This document shows, one piece after another, positions 7,267-14,994 of a stretch of 19,101 bases of DNA. Position numbers and translations under genes: made by a program. This DNA is from Paracoccaceae bacterium (lineage in GTDB: Bacteria; Pseudomonadota; Alphaproteobacteria; Rhodobacterales; Rhodobacteraceae). The notes below the pieces were generated by a model. The model did no database searches. It saw only the letters and a list, made by a program, of their open reading frames with translations, and was not told where the DNA came from. The stretch is taken from assembly GCA_013214715.1 (NCBI GenBank), contig JABSSB010000135.1, positions 1 to 19,101 on the forward strand. The letters run 5' to 3'. Numbering within the stretch: position 1 is the stretch's first letter; the number at the start of each line of letters is the position of its first letter.

Positions 7267-9105
7267 ATGTTCCGCTATTTCGAAGATCTCGTTGATCCCT
7301 ATACCGACTATGTCGAAGAGGATCGCCCCTCGCCCAAACTTTGGGATGTCTTTGTCGCCTACTCGCAGCCGTTCAAGAAACTGTTTGCCGCGACTGCCTT
7401 CCTGTCGGTGATCGTTGCCGCGGTTGAGGTTGGCTTGATCTCTTACATGGGACGCGTGGTTGATATTCTGTCGGGCGATCCCGGTCAGGTCTGGTCAGAA
7501 CATGGGTTTGAACTCGTTCTGGCCGCCATATTCATCCTGACATTCCGGCCATTGGTGCAGATCCTAGATGTGTTGCTGCTGAATAACGCGGTGATGCCAA
7601 ACTTTGGCACGCTGATCCGCTGGCGTGCACATAAACATGTTTTGCGTCAATCGGTTGGCTGGTTCGAGAACGATTTTGCCGGGCGCATCGCAAACCGCAT
7701 CATGCAGACCCCACCAGCAGCGGGAGAGGTGGTGTTCCAGGTCTTTGACGCAATTACCTTCTCGCTGGCTTATCTGGTCGGGGCGGCGATTTTGCTGATG
7801 GCGGCAGATCCGTTATTGCTGATCCCATTGGCGATCTGGTTTGCACTGTATGCGCTTTTGGTCCGTTGGACGGTCAAGCGCGTTGGCCCGGCCTCTCAGG
7901 CGGCGTCGGACGCACGCTCGACCGTGACGGGCCGCGTGGTGGACAGCTATACAAACATCCATTCGGTCAAGATGTTCGCGCATCATGACAACGAACTCAC
8001 CTATGCCAAGGAAGCGATCGAAGAAACGCGCCGCACCTTTGCCTATGAGATGCGGCTTTACACGATCATGGATGCGGCACTGGTGATCCTGAACGGCCTG
8101 CTGATTGTGGGCGTCGTGGGCTGGGCCATCTACCTGTGGATGACGGGTGTGACCTCCGTCGGCGCAGTGGCGGCTGCCACGGCGCTGACCCTGCGACTGA
8201 ATGCGATGACCGGCTGGATCATGTGGGCGTTGACCACGTTTTTCCGCCAGCTTGGCGTGGTGGCCGAGGGTATGGAAACCATCGCCCAGCCGATTGACCT
8301 TGTTGATGACCCGGATGCCAAACCGTTGGATTTCAAAGGCGGAGAGATCAAACTGCGCGAGCTGTCGCATCATTATGGTCGCGGTGCAGGCGGGTTGGAC
8401 AAGATCAACCTGACCATCCGGCCGGGCGAAAAGATTGGTCTCATTGGCCGATCTGGCGCGGGCAAATCGACCTTGGTGAAGCTGCTATTGCGGTTCTACG
8501 ACACCGAATCTGGGCAGATTCTGGTCGATGGGCAGGACATTGCCAAGGTCACGCAAGACAGTCTGCGCCTGAAGATCGGGATGGTGCAGCAGGACAGTGC
8601 GCTGTTGCATCGGTCGGTGCGCGACAACATCCTTTATGGGCGCCCCGATGCGACCGAGGCCGAAATGCTCGCCGCCGCGCAGCAGGCGCAGGCGCATGAG
8701 TTCATCGAGGATCTGACCGATCCCAAGGGGCGCAGCGGCTATGACGCGCATGTCGGTGAACGCGGCGTGAAACTTTCCGGCGGGCAACGCCAGCGGGTCA
8801 CGTTGGCGCGGGTGATCCTGAAGGACGCGCCGATTCTGGTGTTGGATGAGGCGACCTCCGCCCTCGATTCCGAAGTTGAGGCTGCGATTCAAAAGACGCT
8901 TTATGGCATGATGGAAGGCAAAACCGTGATCGCGATTGCTCACCGTCTGTCCACGATTGCACAGATGGATCGCATTCTGGTCATGGATCAGGGCCGCATC
9001 GTCGAAGAAGGCACCCATTCTGCGCTTTTGGCGCAAGGTGGCCTATATGCTCAGTTCTGGGCGCGCCAATCTGGCGGGTTCCTGAACCCTGAGGCCGCTG
9101 AATGA
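7267..9105 (+). CDS. ABC exporter half-transporter (TMD-NBD), first subunit
   Basis: This is a type IV ABC exporter half-transporter of 612 residues with an N-terminal six-helix membrane domain (about 40-330) and a C-terminal ATPase. The ATPase has Walker A GRSGAGKST (near 393), Q-loop, signature LSGGQRQR (near 502), Walker B with catalytic Glu LVLDEATSALD (near 526) and the H-loop IAHRLST, all intact. The ATG at 7267 has GGAG seven bases upstream and gives MFRYFEDLVDPY; an in-frame ATG at 7225 lacks such a site. The stop overlaps the next start as ATGA, and the next gene is a paralogue, so the product is most likely one half of a heterodimer. The substrate is unknown; relatives export lipids, peptides or drugs. 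Confidence 0.92.
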   Translation: MFRYFEDLVDPYTDYVEEDRPSPKLWDVFVAYSQPFKKLFAATAFLSVIVAAVEVGLISYMGRVVDILSGDPGQVWSEHGFELVLAAIFILTFRPLVQILDVLLLNNAVMPNFGTLIRWRAHKHVLRQSVGWFENDFAGRIANRIMQTPPAAGEVVFQVFDAITFSLAYLVGAAILLMAADPLLLIPLAIWFALYALLVRWTVKRVGPASQAASDARSTVTGRVVDSYTNIHSVKMFAHHDNELTYAKEAIEETRRTFAYEMRLYTIMDAALVILNGLLIVGVVGWAIYLWMTGVTSVGAVAAATALTLRLNAMTGWIMWALTTFFRQLGVVAEGMETIAQPIDLVDDPDAKPLDFKGGEIKLRELSHHYGRGAGGLDKINLTIRPGEKIGLIGRSGAGKSTLVKLLLRFYDTESGQILVDGQDIAKVTQDSLRLKIGMVQQDSALLHRSVRDNILYGRPDATEAEMLAAAQQAQAHEFIEDLTDPKGRSGYDAHVGERGVKLSGGQRQRVTLARVILKDAPILVLDEATSALDSEVEAAIQKTLYGMMEGKTVIAIAHRLSTIAQMDRILVMDQGRIVEEGTHSALLAQGGLYAQFWARQSGGFLNPEAAE

Positions 9106-10925
9106 CCCTGATCGACGCTTTCCGCCCGTCCGAAGGGCCACCGCCGCAAAAGCTGTGGCCCTTTTTCCGCTGGTGCCTATCGGGCGCTTGGCCTGCGCTG
9201 ATCCTCGCGGCGGCGTTTTCCTCGGCGGCCGGCGCGATGGAGGTGGGCACTGCTTTGATCCTTGGCCGCGTGATCGATTCCGCGGTGGCCAATGGACCAG
9301 ATGCGTTTTTCTCGGCAACCAATGTGGCGTTGATCACGGGCGCCTTGGTGTTTTTCGTGATCGCACGCCCGATTTTGTTTGGCCTGTCGGCGGCCTCCAA
9401 CGCAATTATCGTGCAGCCGAATGTGAACCCGCTGGTTTTGTCGCGCCTGCATCGCTGGACGCTGGGCCAGTCGGTGCGGTTTTTCGACGATGATTTTGCG
9501 GGCCGTATCGCGCAAAAACAGATGCAGGCTGCGCGGGCGGTGACGGATGTTGTATCCGAATTCATCAACGTGGTGGCTTTTGCGCTGGCGTCGCTGGTGG
9601 GCTCGCTCTTGCTGCTGGCGTCAATTGACGGGCGAATCACGGCGCTGTTTGCGATTTGGCTTGTGGCCTATTTCCTGATGATTGGATGGTTCCTGCCGCG
9701 TATCCGCAAACGGTCTGCCGCACGTGCCGGGGCGCGGGCGATGGTGTCGGGGCAGGTTGTTGACACGATCACAAATATCAAGACGGTGAAGCTGTTCGCC
9801 CATGCCGCGCATGAAGACCGCGCCGCGCTGGGCGAGATGGAGAATTTCCGCCAGACTGCCCTGCATTTCGGCTATCTCTCGGCCGGTTTCCGCCTGTGCC
9901 TGATGACGCTGGCGGGAATTTTGCCGGTGCTGCTTTTGGGAGCGACGCTGTATCTATGGCAACTCGGCATGGCGACCGAGGGCGACATCGTTGCTGCAGG
10001 AGCCGTGGCGATCCGCATCGCCCAGATGACTGGATGGGTCAGCTTCACCCTAATGGCGATCTATTCCAATATTGGTGAGGTTGAGGATGGGATGCGCACG
10101 CTCACGCCGCGTATCCGTCTGGCCGATGCCAAGGATGCGCAGGCCCTGTCGGTGCCGTCTGGCCAGTTGGAGTTCAAAGATGTCAGCTTTGCCTATGGCC
10201 GCCAGACCGGCGGGGTGAAAGGCATCGATCTGACCATCACTCCGGGCGAAAAGCTGGGCATTGTCGGCGCGTCCGGCGCAGGGAAATCGACGCTCGTGTC
10301 GATCCTTCTGCGGCTTTATGAAACGGAGTCCGGTCGTGTCTTGATCGATGGTCAGGATATCGGGCAGGTCACACAGGAAAGCTTGCGTCGTCAGATCGGA
10401 ATGGTCACGCAGGAAACAGCGATGTTCAATCGCTCGGCCCGTGAAAACATCCTCTATGGTCGTCCCGAAGCCAGCGAAGAGGATATGATCGCGGCCGCCA
10501 AAAAGGCCGAGGCACATGAGTTTATCCTTGGGTTGGAAGACCATAAAAGGCGCACAGGCTATGACGCGCATCTGGGTGAACGCGGTGTCAAACTATCGGG
10601 CGGGCAGCGGCAGCGTATTGCGCTGGCCCGGGCCATTCTGAAAGACGCGCCGATTCTTGTGCTGGATGAAGCGACCTCGGCCCTGGATTCAGAAGTTGAA
10701 GCTGCGATCCAGACCGCTCTGCATCGTGTGATGGAGGGCAAGACCGTACTGGCCATCGCGCATCGCCTGTCCACCTTGTCGGAAATGGATCGGATCGTGG
10801 TTCTGGATGACGGCCAGATCGTCGAGGTTGGAACTCATGAGGCGCTGCTGGCGCAGGGTGGGCTTTACGCCAATTTTTGGGATCGCCAATCGGGCGGATT
10901 TATCCGCACAGAAGCGGCGGAGTAG
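9102..10925 (+). CDS. ABC exporter half-transporter (TMD-NBD), second subunit
   Basis: This 607-residue protein is a paralogue of the preceding gene product, with the same plan: membrane domain (about 20-320), then ATPase with Walker A GASGAGKST (near 389), signature LSGGQRQR (near 498), LVLDEATSALDSEVE and IAHRLST. The two ATPase domains share long identical runs around signature and Walker B, and both membrane domains contain DFAGRIA, so they arose by tandem duplication. Neither site is degenerate, unlike many heterodimeric exporters where one ATP site has lost the catalytic Glu. The ATG overlaps the previous stop by four bases. An rRNA methyltransferase gene follows 34 bp later on the same strand; a functional link is not evident. 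Confidence 0.92.
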   Translation: MTLIDAFRPSEGPPPQKLWPFFRWCLSGAWPALILAAAFSSAAGAMEVGTALILGRVIDSAVANGPDAFFSATNVALITGALVFFVIARPILFGLSAASNAIIVQPNVNPLVLSRLHRWTLGQSVRFFDDDFAGRIAQKQMQAARAVTDVVSEFINVVAFALASLVGSLLLLASIDGRITALFAIWLVAYFLMIGWFLPRIRKRSAARAGARAMVSGQVVDTITNIKTVKLFAHAAHEDRAALGEMENFRQTALHFGYLSAGFRLCLMTLAGILPVLLLGATLYLWQLGMATEGDIVAAGAVAIRIAQMTGWVSFTLMAIYSNIGEVEDGMRTLTPRIRLADAKDAQALSVPSGQLEFKDVSFAYGRQTGGVKGIDLTITPGEKLGIVGASGAGKSTLVSILLRLYETESGRVLIDGQDIGQVTQESLRRQIGMVTQETAMFNRSARENILYGRPEASEEDMIAAAKKAEAHEFILGLEDHKRRTGYDAHLGERGVKLSGGQRQRIALARAILKDAPILVLDEATSALDSEVEAAIQTALHRVMEGKTVLAIAHRLSTLSEMDRIVVLDDGQIVEVGTHEALLAQGGLYANFWDRQSGGFIRTEAAE

Positions 10926-10959
10926 CGTCCGCCCGCGTCTTGGTATAGGCGCTAGCCGC

Positions 10960-12177
10960 ATGAGAGAAACTGTTACCATCGATAGGCTGGGCCATCAGGG
11001 CGACGGCATCGCGCCCGGCCCGTTTTATGCCGCGCGTTGTCTGCCTGGAGAGGTGGTCAGCGGAGAGGTGGACGGGCGACGCCTAACCGATTTGCGGATC
11101 GAAACGCCGTCATCAGACCGGATCAAACCCGCCTGTCGCCATTACAACGCTTGCGGCGGGTGCCAGTTACAGCATGCGACCGAGGCGTTTGTGACCACTT
11201 GGAAACAGGACTTCGTCCAGCAATCCCTGGCCGCGCAGGGTATCGAGGCCGAGATGCGGCCCATTCTGACCTCTCCTCCGGCGTCTCGCCGTCGCGCCTC
11301 ATTGGCCGTGAAGCGCACCAAGAAAGGCGCGTTGGTCGGATTTCACGGCCGCGCGTCTGACGTGATCACCGAGATTCCTGATTGCCAGTTGCTGCACCCT
11401 GATCTGATGGCGGGATTGCCCGTCGCGAAAGAATTGGCGTTGCTGGGCGGGTCGCGCAAAGGCGAATTGTCTGTGACGCTGACGCGGTCTTTGGCCGGTC
11501 TGGATGTGGCGGTGACGGGCGGCAAGGAATTGGACGGGCCTCTGCGCATGGCGCTTGGTCAGCTTTGCGAAGCCAAAGGTTTGGCGCGCATTGCCTGGGC
11601 GGACGAGGTCATCACCCGCGTCCCGCCAGCGCAGGTTTTCGGTGCGGCCAAGGTTGTGCCACCGCCTGGAGCCTTCTTGCAGGCGACTGACCATGGCGAA
11701 GCCGTGCTGCGCGATGCCGTGATCGAAGCCGTTGGCGATGCGAGCAATGTGGCAGACCTCTTCGCTGGATGCGGAACCTTCGCGTTGCCTCTGGCGCAGA
11801 CAGCGGCGGTCCATGCCGTGGAAGGCGCAGATGACATGGTGGCTGCTTTGGATCACGGATGGCGACACACATCAGGCTTGAGGGCGGTCACCACGCAGGC
11901 CCGTGACCTTTTCCGAAACCCGTTGGACGCAGATGAGCTCAACCGCTTTGACGCCGTGGTGCTGGACCCACCCCGCGCCGGGGCGGAAGCGCAAGTTAAG
12001 GCGCTCGCCGGTTCGGATGTCGGCCGCGTTGCCTATGTTTCTTGCAATCCGGTGACCTATGCGCGTGATGTGGCTGTGCTCATTGCGGCCGGGTTTCGCC
12101 TGGATTGGGTGCAGGTTGTCGATCAGTTTCGCTGGTCCACCCATACCGAACTTGCGTCCTGCCTGACACGCGCCTAA
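10960..12177 (+). CDS. TrmA/RumA-type 23S rRNA (uracil-5-)-methyltransferase
   Basis: This SAM-dependent RNA m5U methyltransferase of 405 residues is related to RlmD/RlmC. It begins with a TRAM-like segment (about 1-50), then an Fe-S motif with C59, C65 and C68 (CRHYNACGGC) and a fourth cysteine at C142, as in RlmD. The methyltransferase domain has the SAM loop ADLFAGCGTFALPLA, the DPPRAG motif, and the catalytic cysteine in YVSCNPVTYARD (near 362). I chose the ATG at 10960 because MRETVTIDRLG begins the TRAM domain; the open frame from 10807 lies inside the ABC gene. No clear ribosome site precedes it. A sodium channel gene follows 27 bp later with its own site, probably co-transcribed. The exact uridine target cannot be read from sequence. 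Confidence 0.9.
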   Translation: MRETVTIDRLGHQGDGIAPGPFYAARCLPGEVVSGEVDGRRLTDLRIETPSSDRIKPACRHYNACGGCQLQHATEAFVTTWKQDFVQQSLAAQGIEAEMRPILTSPPASRRRASLAVKRTKKGALVGFHGRASDVITEIPDCQLLHPDLMAGLPVAKELALLGGSRKGELSVTLTRSLAGLDVAVTGGKELDGPLRMALGQLCEAKGLARIAWADEVITRVPPAQVFGAAKVVPPPGAFLQATDHGEAVLRDAVIEAVGDASNVADLFAGCGTFALPLAQTAAVHAVEGADDMVAALDHGWRHTSGLRAVTTQARDLFRNPLDADELNRFDAVVLDPPRAGAEAQVKALAGSDVGRVAYVSCNPVTYARDVAVLIAAGFRLDWVQVVDQFRWSTHTELASCLTRA

Positions 12178-12204
12178 CTGCAGGACCAGAGCAGGAGATA
12201 TCGG

Positions 12205-13002
12205 ATGCGCGAACAGCTTGAAACCTGGATCGAAAGCCCGTTGGTGACCCGGGTGATCACCTGGGTGATCATTGTCAACGCGGTGGTTCTGGGTCTGGAA
12301 ACCTCTAAACCGCTCATGGAGCGGTTTGGGTCCATCCTCATTTTTCTCGATCAGCTTTGCCTGGCAATTTTTGTCGGGGAATTGCTGACCAAGCTCTTTG
12401 CGCAAAGGCTGCGGTTTTTTAAAAACGGCTGGAACGTCTTTGATTTTCTGGTGGTCGGTATTGCGCTGATCCCGGCTGCGGGTGGTCTTTCGGTGTTGCG
12501 GGCGCTGCGAATTTTGCGCGTGTTGCGCGTTGTGTCAGTCGCGCCCAACCTGCGCCGCGTGGTCGAAGGCTTTGTAAACGCGCTGCCCGGCATGGGATCG
12601 GTGTTTCTGCTGATGGCGATTATTTTCTATATCGGCGCAGTGATCGCCACCAAGCTGTTTGCAGCAAGCTTCCCGCAATGGTTCGGTACGCTGGGCCAAA
12701 GCGCCTATTCCCTGTTCCAGATCATGACGCTGGAAAGCTGGTCGATGGGAATCGTGCGGCCGGTGATGGAAAGCTATCCCTATGCCTGGGTGTTTTTTGT
12801 GCCGTTCATCTTGGTCACGACCTTTGCCGTTGTGAACCTTTTGGTTGGTCTGATCGTGAATTCGATGCAGGACGCCCATGCCGAAGAAGACAATGCCAAA
12901 CGCGAAGCCCGACACGAGGATTTGTTGAATCGTCTGGACCGGCTTGAAGCCATGTTGGCGCGGCGTGACGGCGCAGAAAGCCAGAAACCGGCGGAAAAGT
13001 GA
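12205..13002 (+). CDS. Bacterial voltage-gated sodium channel (NavBac)
   Basis: This is a single-domain six-helix subunit of 265 residues that should assemble as a tetramer in the inner membrane. S1 to S3 lie at about 15-90. S4 is the arginine ladder in LRALRILRVLRVVSVAP (about 99-115). The pore loop holds the selectivity filter TLESWSM at 175-181, with E177 as the high-field-strength glutamate; by my recollection this matches the filter and numbering of NavAb. S6 ends with a cytoplasmic neck and a C-terminal helix with heptad-like Leu spacing (HEDLLNRLDRLEAML), the usual tetramer coiled coil. AGGAGA precedes the ATG. In marine bacteria such channels are linked to Na+-driven motility or pH homeostasis; nothing nearby shows which. 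Confidence 0.93.
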   Translation: MREQLETWIESPLVTRVITWVIIVNAVVLGLETSKPLMERFGSILIFLDQLCLAIFVGELLTKLFAQRLRFFKNGWNVFDFLVVGIALIPAAGGLSVLRALRILRVLRVVSVAPNLRRVVEGFVNALPGMGSVFLLMAIIFYIGAVIATKLFAASFPQWFGTLGQSAYSLFQIMTLESWSMGIVRPVMESYPYAWVFFVPFILVTTFAVVNLLVGLIVNSMQDAHAEEDNAKREARHEDLLNRLDRLEAMLARRDGAESQKPAEK

Positions 13003-13011
13003 TTTTGAAAC

Positions 13012-13045
13012 TCTTATGCTTTAGGCTAGGCACAGCAGCATAAGA
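13012..13045. repeat. Perfect 9-bp inverted repeat upstream of L,D-transpeptidase gene
   Basis: TCTTATGCT at 13012-13020 and its exact reverse complement AGCATAAGA at 13037-13045 enclose 16 bp. A further GCT/AGC pairing inside (13025-13027 with 13034-13036) is possible. It lies in the 66-bp gap between the sodium channel stop and the transpeptidase start. No T-run follows on either strand, so it is a poor terminator and more likely an operator dyad or mRNA hairpin. A TTGAAA at 13005 might be a -35 but has no good -10. Confidence 0.45.
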
Positions 13046-13068
13046 AGTACAAAGCAAACGAGCAGGTA

Positions 13069-13566
13069 ATGAAACGGCGGGAATTTACCATTGCTGCCCT
13101 GTCGGCAGCCATGATGGGCGGGTGTGCGTCCAGCAAGTTCAAGAGTTACAATGGCCCGGAAGTCACCAGTATTGTCGTCAATAAAGGTGCGCGCCGCATG
13201 CATTTACTGCATGGCGATACGGTGCTGAAATCCTATGATGTTGATCTTGGGCGCGTGCCCGATGGGCCGAAACAATTCCATGGCGATGGAAAGACGCCTG
13301 AGGGTTTGTATCGAATCGACCGCCGCAACCCCAAGAGCTCTTTTCATCTGAGTGTTGGAATCTCTTACCCCAATACCGCTGATCGAGCATTTGCCGAGTC
13401 GCAAGGCAAGCGTCCGGGTGGAGATATATTTATCCACGGTCAGCCCAATCGCAGATCTTCCAATGGGCGCGATTGGACCGAAGGATGCATCGCTGTGACC
13501 AATCGCGAGATGGAAGAGATTTATGCGATGGTTCAGACGGGAACGGTGATCGCGCTACGTCCCTGA
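13069..13566 (+). CDS. L,D-transpeptidase-family (YkuD) lipoprotein
   Basis: This short YkuD-domain protein of 165 residues is predicted to act on peptidoglycan stem peptides in the periplasm. The N-terminus MKRREFTIAALSAAMMGGC has a double arginine, a hydrophobic stretch and a cysteine at 19 that could be lipidated, although MGGC is a weak lipobox. The catalytic region has IFIHGQPN (H123) and WTEGCIAVTN (C140); the usual SHGC reads TEGC here, as in the YafK-like branch. That branch includes the E. coli enzyme that frees Braun lipoprotein from peptidoglycan, so hydrolysis instead of crosslinking is possible. AGCAGG sits very close to the ATG. A perfect 9-bp dyad precedes the gene. Its last 12 bases overlap the convergent CAP lipoprotein gene. 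Confidence 0.85.
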   Translation: MKRREFTIAALSAAMMGGCASSKFKSYNGPEVTSIVVNKGARRMHLLHGDTVLKSYDVDLGRVPDGPKQFHGDGKTPEGLYRIDRRNPKSSFHLSVGISYPNTADRAFAESQGKRPGGDIFIHGQPNRRSSNGRDWTEGCIAVTNREMEEIYAMVQTGTVIALRP

Positions 13567-14061
13567 GGTGCCGGCAGTCAGGACGTCGGCGGGCTCTGCG
13601 CCGAGTTCCATGGCCCACCAGATTTTGCCGTTGGAATCCTGATGATAGCCGAGCCCCATGCGCGTGGCACGGCTGTCGAGAATGGCGTCACGGTAGACCG
13701 GGTTCGAAAACCAGGCGGCCAGCGTATCGGTTTCGCTTTCAAAGGTTTCCGCGATCAATTCGGACAGGAAAACACCATTATATCCCGCCTGCACAACGCG
13801 CTGGATCGGAGATGATCCGTCCGATCCCCAGTTCCATGGCCGTGCCTGAACCGACATGTCTTTCGCGTGGCGCATTGCCGCCGAGATCAAAGCCTCATCT
13901 GTGACCAGTGGTGCCAGCCCCGAGGTCGCCCGTAGCGCATTCACCCCTTCCAGCATGTTTTCCTGAACCTGCCGGTCGCGGATTGTGTATCCACCTGATC
14001 CTGCGCCACAGCCCGCAAGAATGCCCACCAAAGCCATGAGTCCAACTGCCAAACGTATCAT
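13555..14061 (-). CDS. CAP/SCP-domain lipoprotein
   Basis: This secreted CAP-superfamily protein of 168 residues has unknown activity. The start at 14061 (MIRLAVGLMALVGILAGC) gives a clean lipoprotein signal with lipobox LAGC and Cys18; the open frame to 14121 adds a charged stretch before it that does not suit a signal peptide. GGGGAG lies 11 bases upstream. The CAP domain starts at ENMLEGVNALRATSGL and runs through HAKDMSVQ, SDGSSPIQRVVQAGY and WFSNPVYRDAIL to GLGYH. The usual CAP-cavity histidine before GSDGSSP is replaced by Asn-Trp (NWGSDG), and the usual histidine in the later segment is also absent, so a metal-dependent role looks unlikely. It lies between two L,D-transpeptidase genes and overlaps the first by 12 bases, tail to tail. 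Confidence 0.85.
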   Translation of the reverse strand: MIRLAVGLMALVGILAGCGAGSGGYTIRDRQVQENMLEGVNALRATSGLAPLVTDEALISAAMRHAKDMSVQARPWNWGSDGSSPIQRVVQAGYNGVFLSELIAETFESETDTLAAWFSNPVYRDAILDSRATRMGLGYHQDSNGKIWWAMELGAEPADVLTAGTSGT

Positions 14062-14120
14062 GCGGACATCAACTCCCCGTTTCTTCAGACCTGATTTATC
14101 CTGCTTGATGCTTCTGCGCA

Positions 14121-14167
14121 ATTTGCTGCGCGCATCGCCCTGTTCAAGCGTGTTTGATTTGCTGCGC
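14121..14167. repeat. 11-bp direct repeat ATTTGCTGCGC
   Basis: Two exact copies, at 14121-14131 and 14157-14167, start 36 bp apart in the 168-bp region between the divergent CAP lipoprotein and second transpeptidase genes. The second copy overlaps the proposed -35 of the transpeptidase promoter, so the pair could be an operator. The regulator is unknown. Confidence 0.3.
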
Positions 14168-14186
14168 CGCGAATCGTGCTTATACT
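14159..14186 (+). promoter_or_regulatory. Possible sigma-70 promoter of second L,D-transpeptidase gene
   Basis: TTGCTG at 14159-14164, a 16-bp spacer and TATACT at 14181-14186 form a plausible housekeeping promoter: the -10 matches five of six bases, the -35 three of six. Transcription would start near 14193, giving a leader of about 37 bases before the ATG at 14230. Confidence 0.4.
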
Positions 14187-14229
14187 TATAACTGCGTAAG
14201 ACACGCAGAGCGATCAGGATTGCACGACT

Positions 14230-14856
14230 ATGCCAGACAAGAAATTCACCCGACGCACGCTTTTGGCCAGCGGGTCAGCCTTTCTGGCGGCCCCTGCGAT
14301 TGCACAGGAATTGTCAACAATCACGGACCCGGCAACCGGTGAAATCGTCGAATATGATCCGCTGCGCCCGCCCCCGGAATGGGAACCACCGGTTCAGCGT
14401 AACACGGCGATGTTCCGGGCGCGCCGTTGGCAAGATCATTTTTCGGATCTCGATAACGGGGCGATTCTTGTCGATGTCGAAAGTCGCGCCTTGCATTTCT
14501 GGGGGGAAGATGGGTTCACCTACCGCCTGTTTCCGTCCTCGGTGCCTCTGACTAAAGACCTGACGCGCAAAGGCCGCACACGTGTCACGCGTAAGGTCGA
14601 AGGCCCAAGCTGGGCGCCAACGCCCAATATGATCAAGCGCAACCCCGAATGGCCGCGCTTTATCCCGCCGGGGCCTGATAATCCGCTGGGCACCCATGCG
14701 CTATATCTCGGTTGGAAATATTATCGAATTCACGGGACCCACGACAATCGAAAGATCGGACGGCAGTCTTCGAACGGGTGCATCGGGCTATATAACGAAC
14801 ACATCGCAGAGCTTTACGAGCTGACGAATGTCGGAACGCAGGTGTTGCTTATTTGA
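14230..14856 (+). CDS. L,D-transpeptidase (YkuD) with Tat-type signal
   Basis: This is a predicted periplasmic L,D-transpeptidase of 208 residues. The N-terminus has a twin-arginine pattern, TRRTLLAS, then a hydrophobic stretch and a likely signal peptidase site after APAIA, so export by Tat is likely. The YkuD domain covers about residues 75-208, with YRIHGTHD (H168) and SSNGCIGLYN (C184) as the catalytic pair; SNGC replaces the common SHGC. Relatives form 3-3 crosslinks in peptidoglycan or attach proteins to it. A plausible promoter ends 43 bases before the ATG. The gene is divergent from the CAP lipoprotein gene and lies about 660 bp beyond the first YkuD gene, so three envelope genes sit together. 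No clear ribosome site is visible. Confidence 0.9.
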   Translation: MPDKKFTRRTLLASGSAFLAAPAIAQELSTITDPATGEIVEYDPLRPPPEWEPPVQRNTAMFRARRWQDHFSDLDNGAILVDVESRALHFWGEDGFTYRLFPSSVPLTKDLTRKGRTRVTRKVEGPSWAPTPNMIKRNPEWPRFIPPGPDNPLGTHALYLGWKYYRIHGTHDNRKIGRQSSNGCIGLYNEHIAELYELTNVGTQVLLI

Positions 14857-14876
14857 CGACAAATCCTAAGGGCAAC

Positions 14877-14907
14877 AGCAAGTTGCAGAAACAAGTGTTT
14901 GCTTTTT
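14877..14907 (+). terminator. Weak terminator candidate after L,D-transpeptidase gene
   Basis: AGCAAG (14877-14882) can pair with TTTGCT (14898-14903), followed by a run of five T ending at 14907. The stem has six pairs including one G-U and the loop is 15 bases, so it would be weak. An alternative small hairpin, GCAAC/GTTGC at 14872-14886, overlaps it. Confidence 0.25.
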
Positions 14908-14994
14908 CGCAATTTAGGTGATTACAAAAACCTACGGGAAAGTCTTGACGCACGTAGCCTGATGTTTGGCGCGTGGATATCTGGAGGTAACGTT

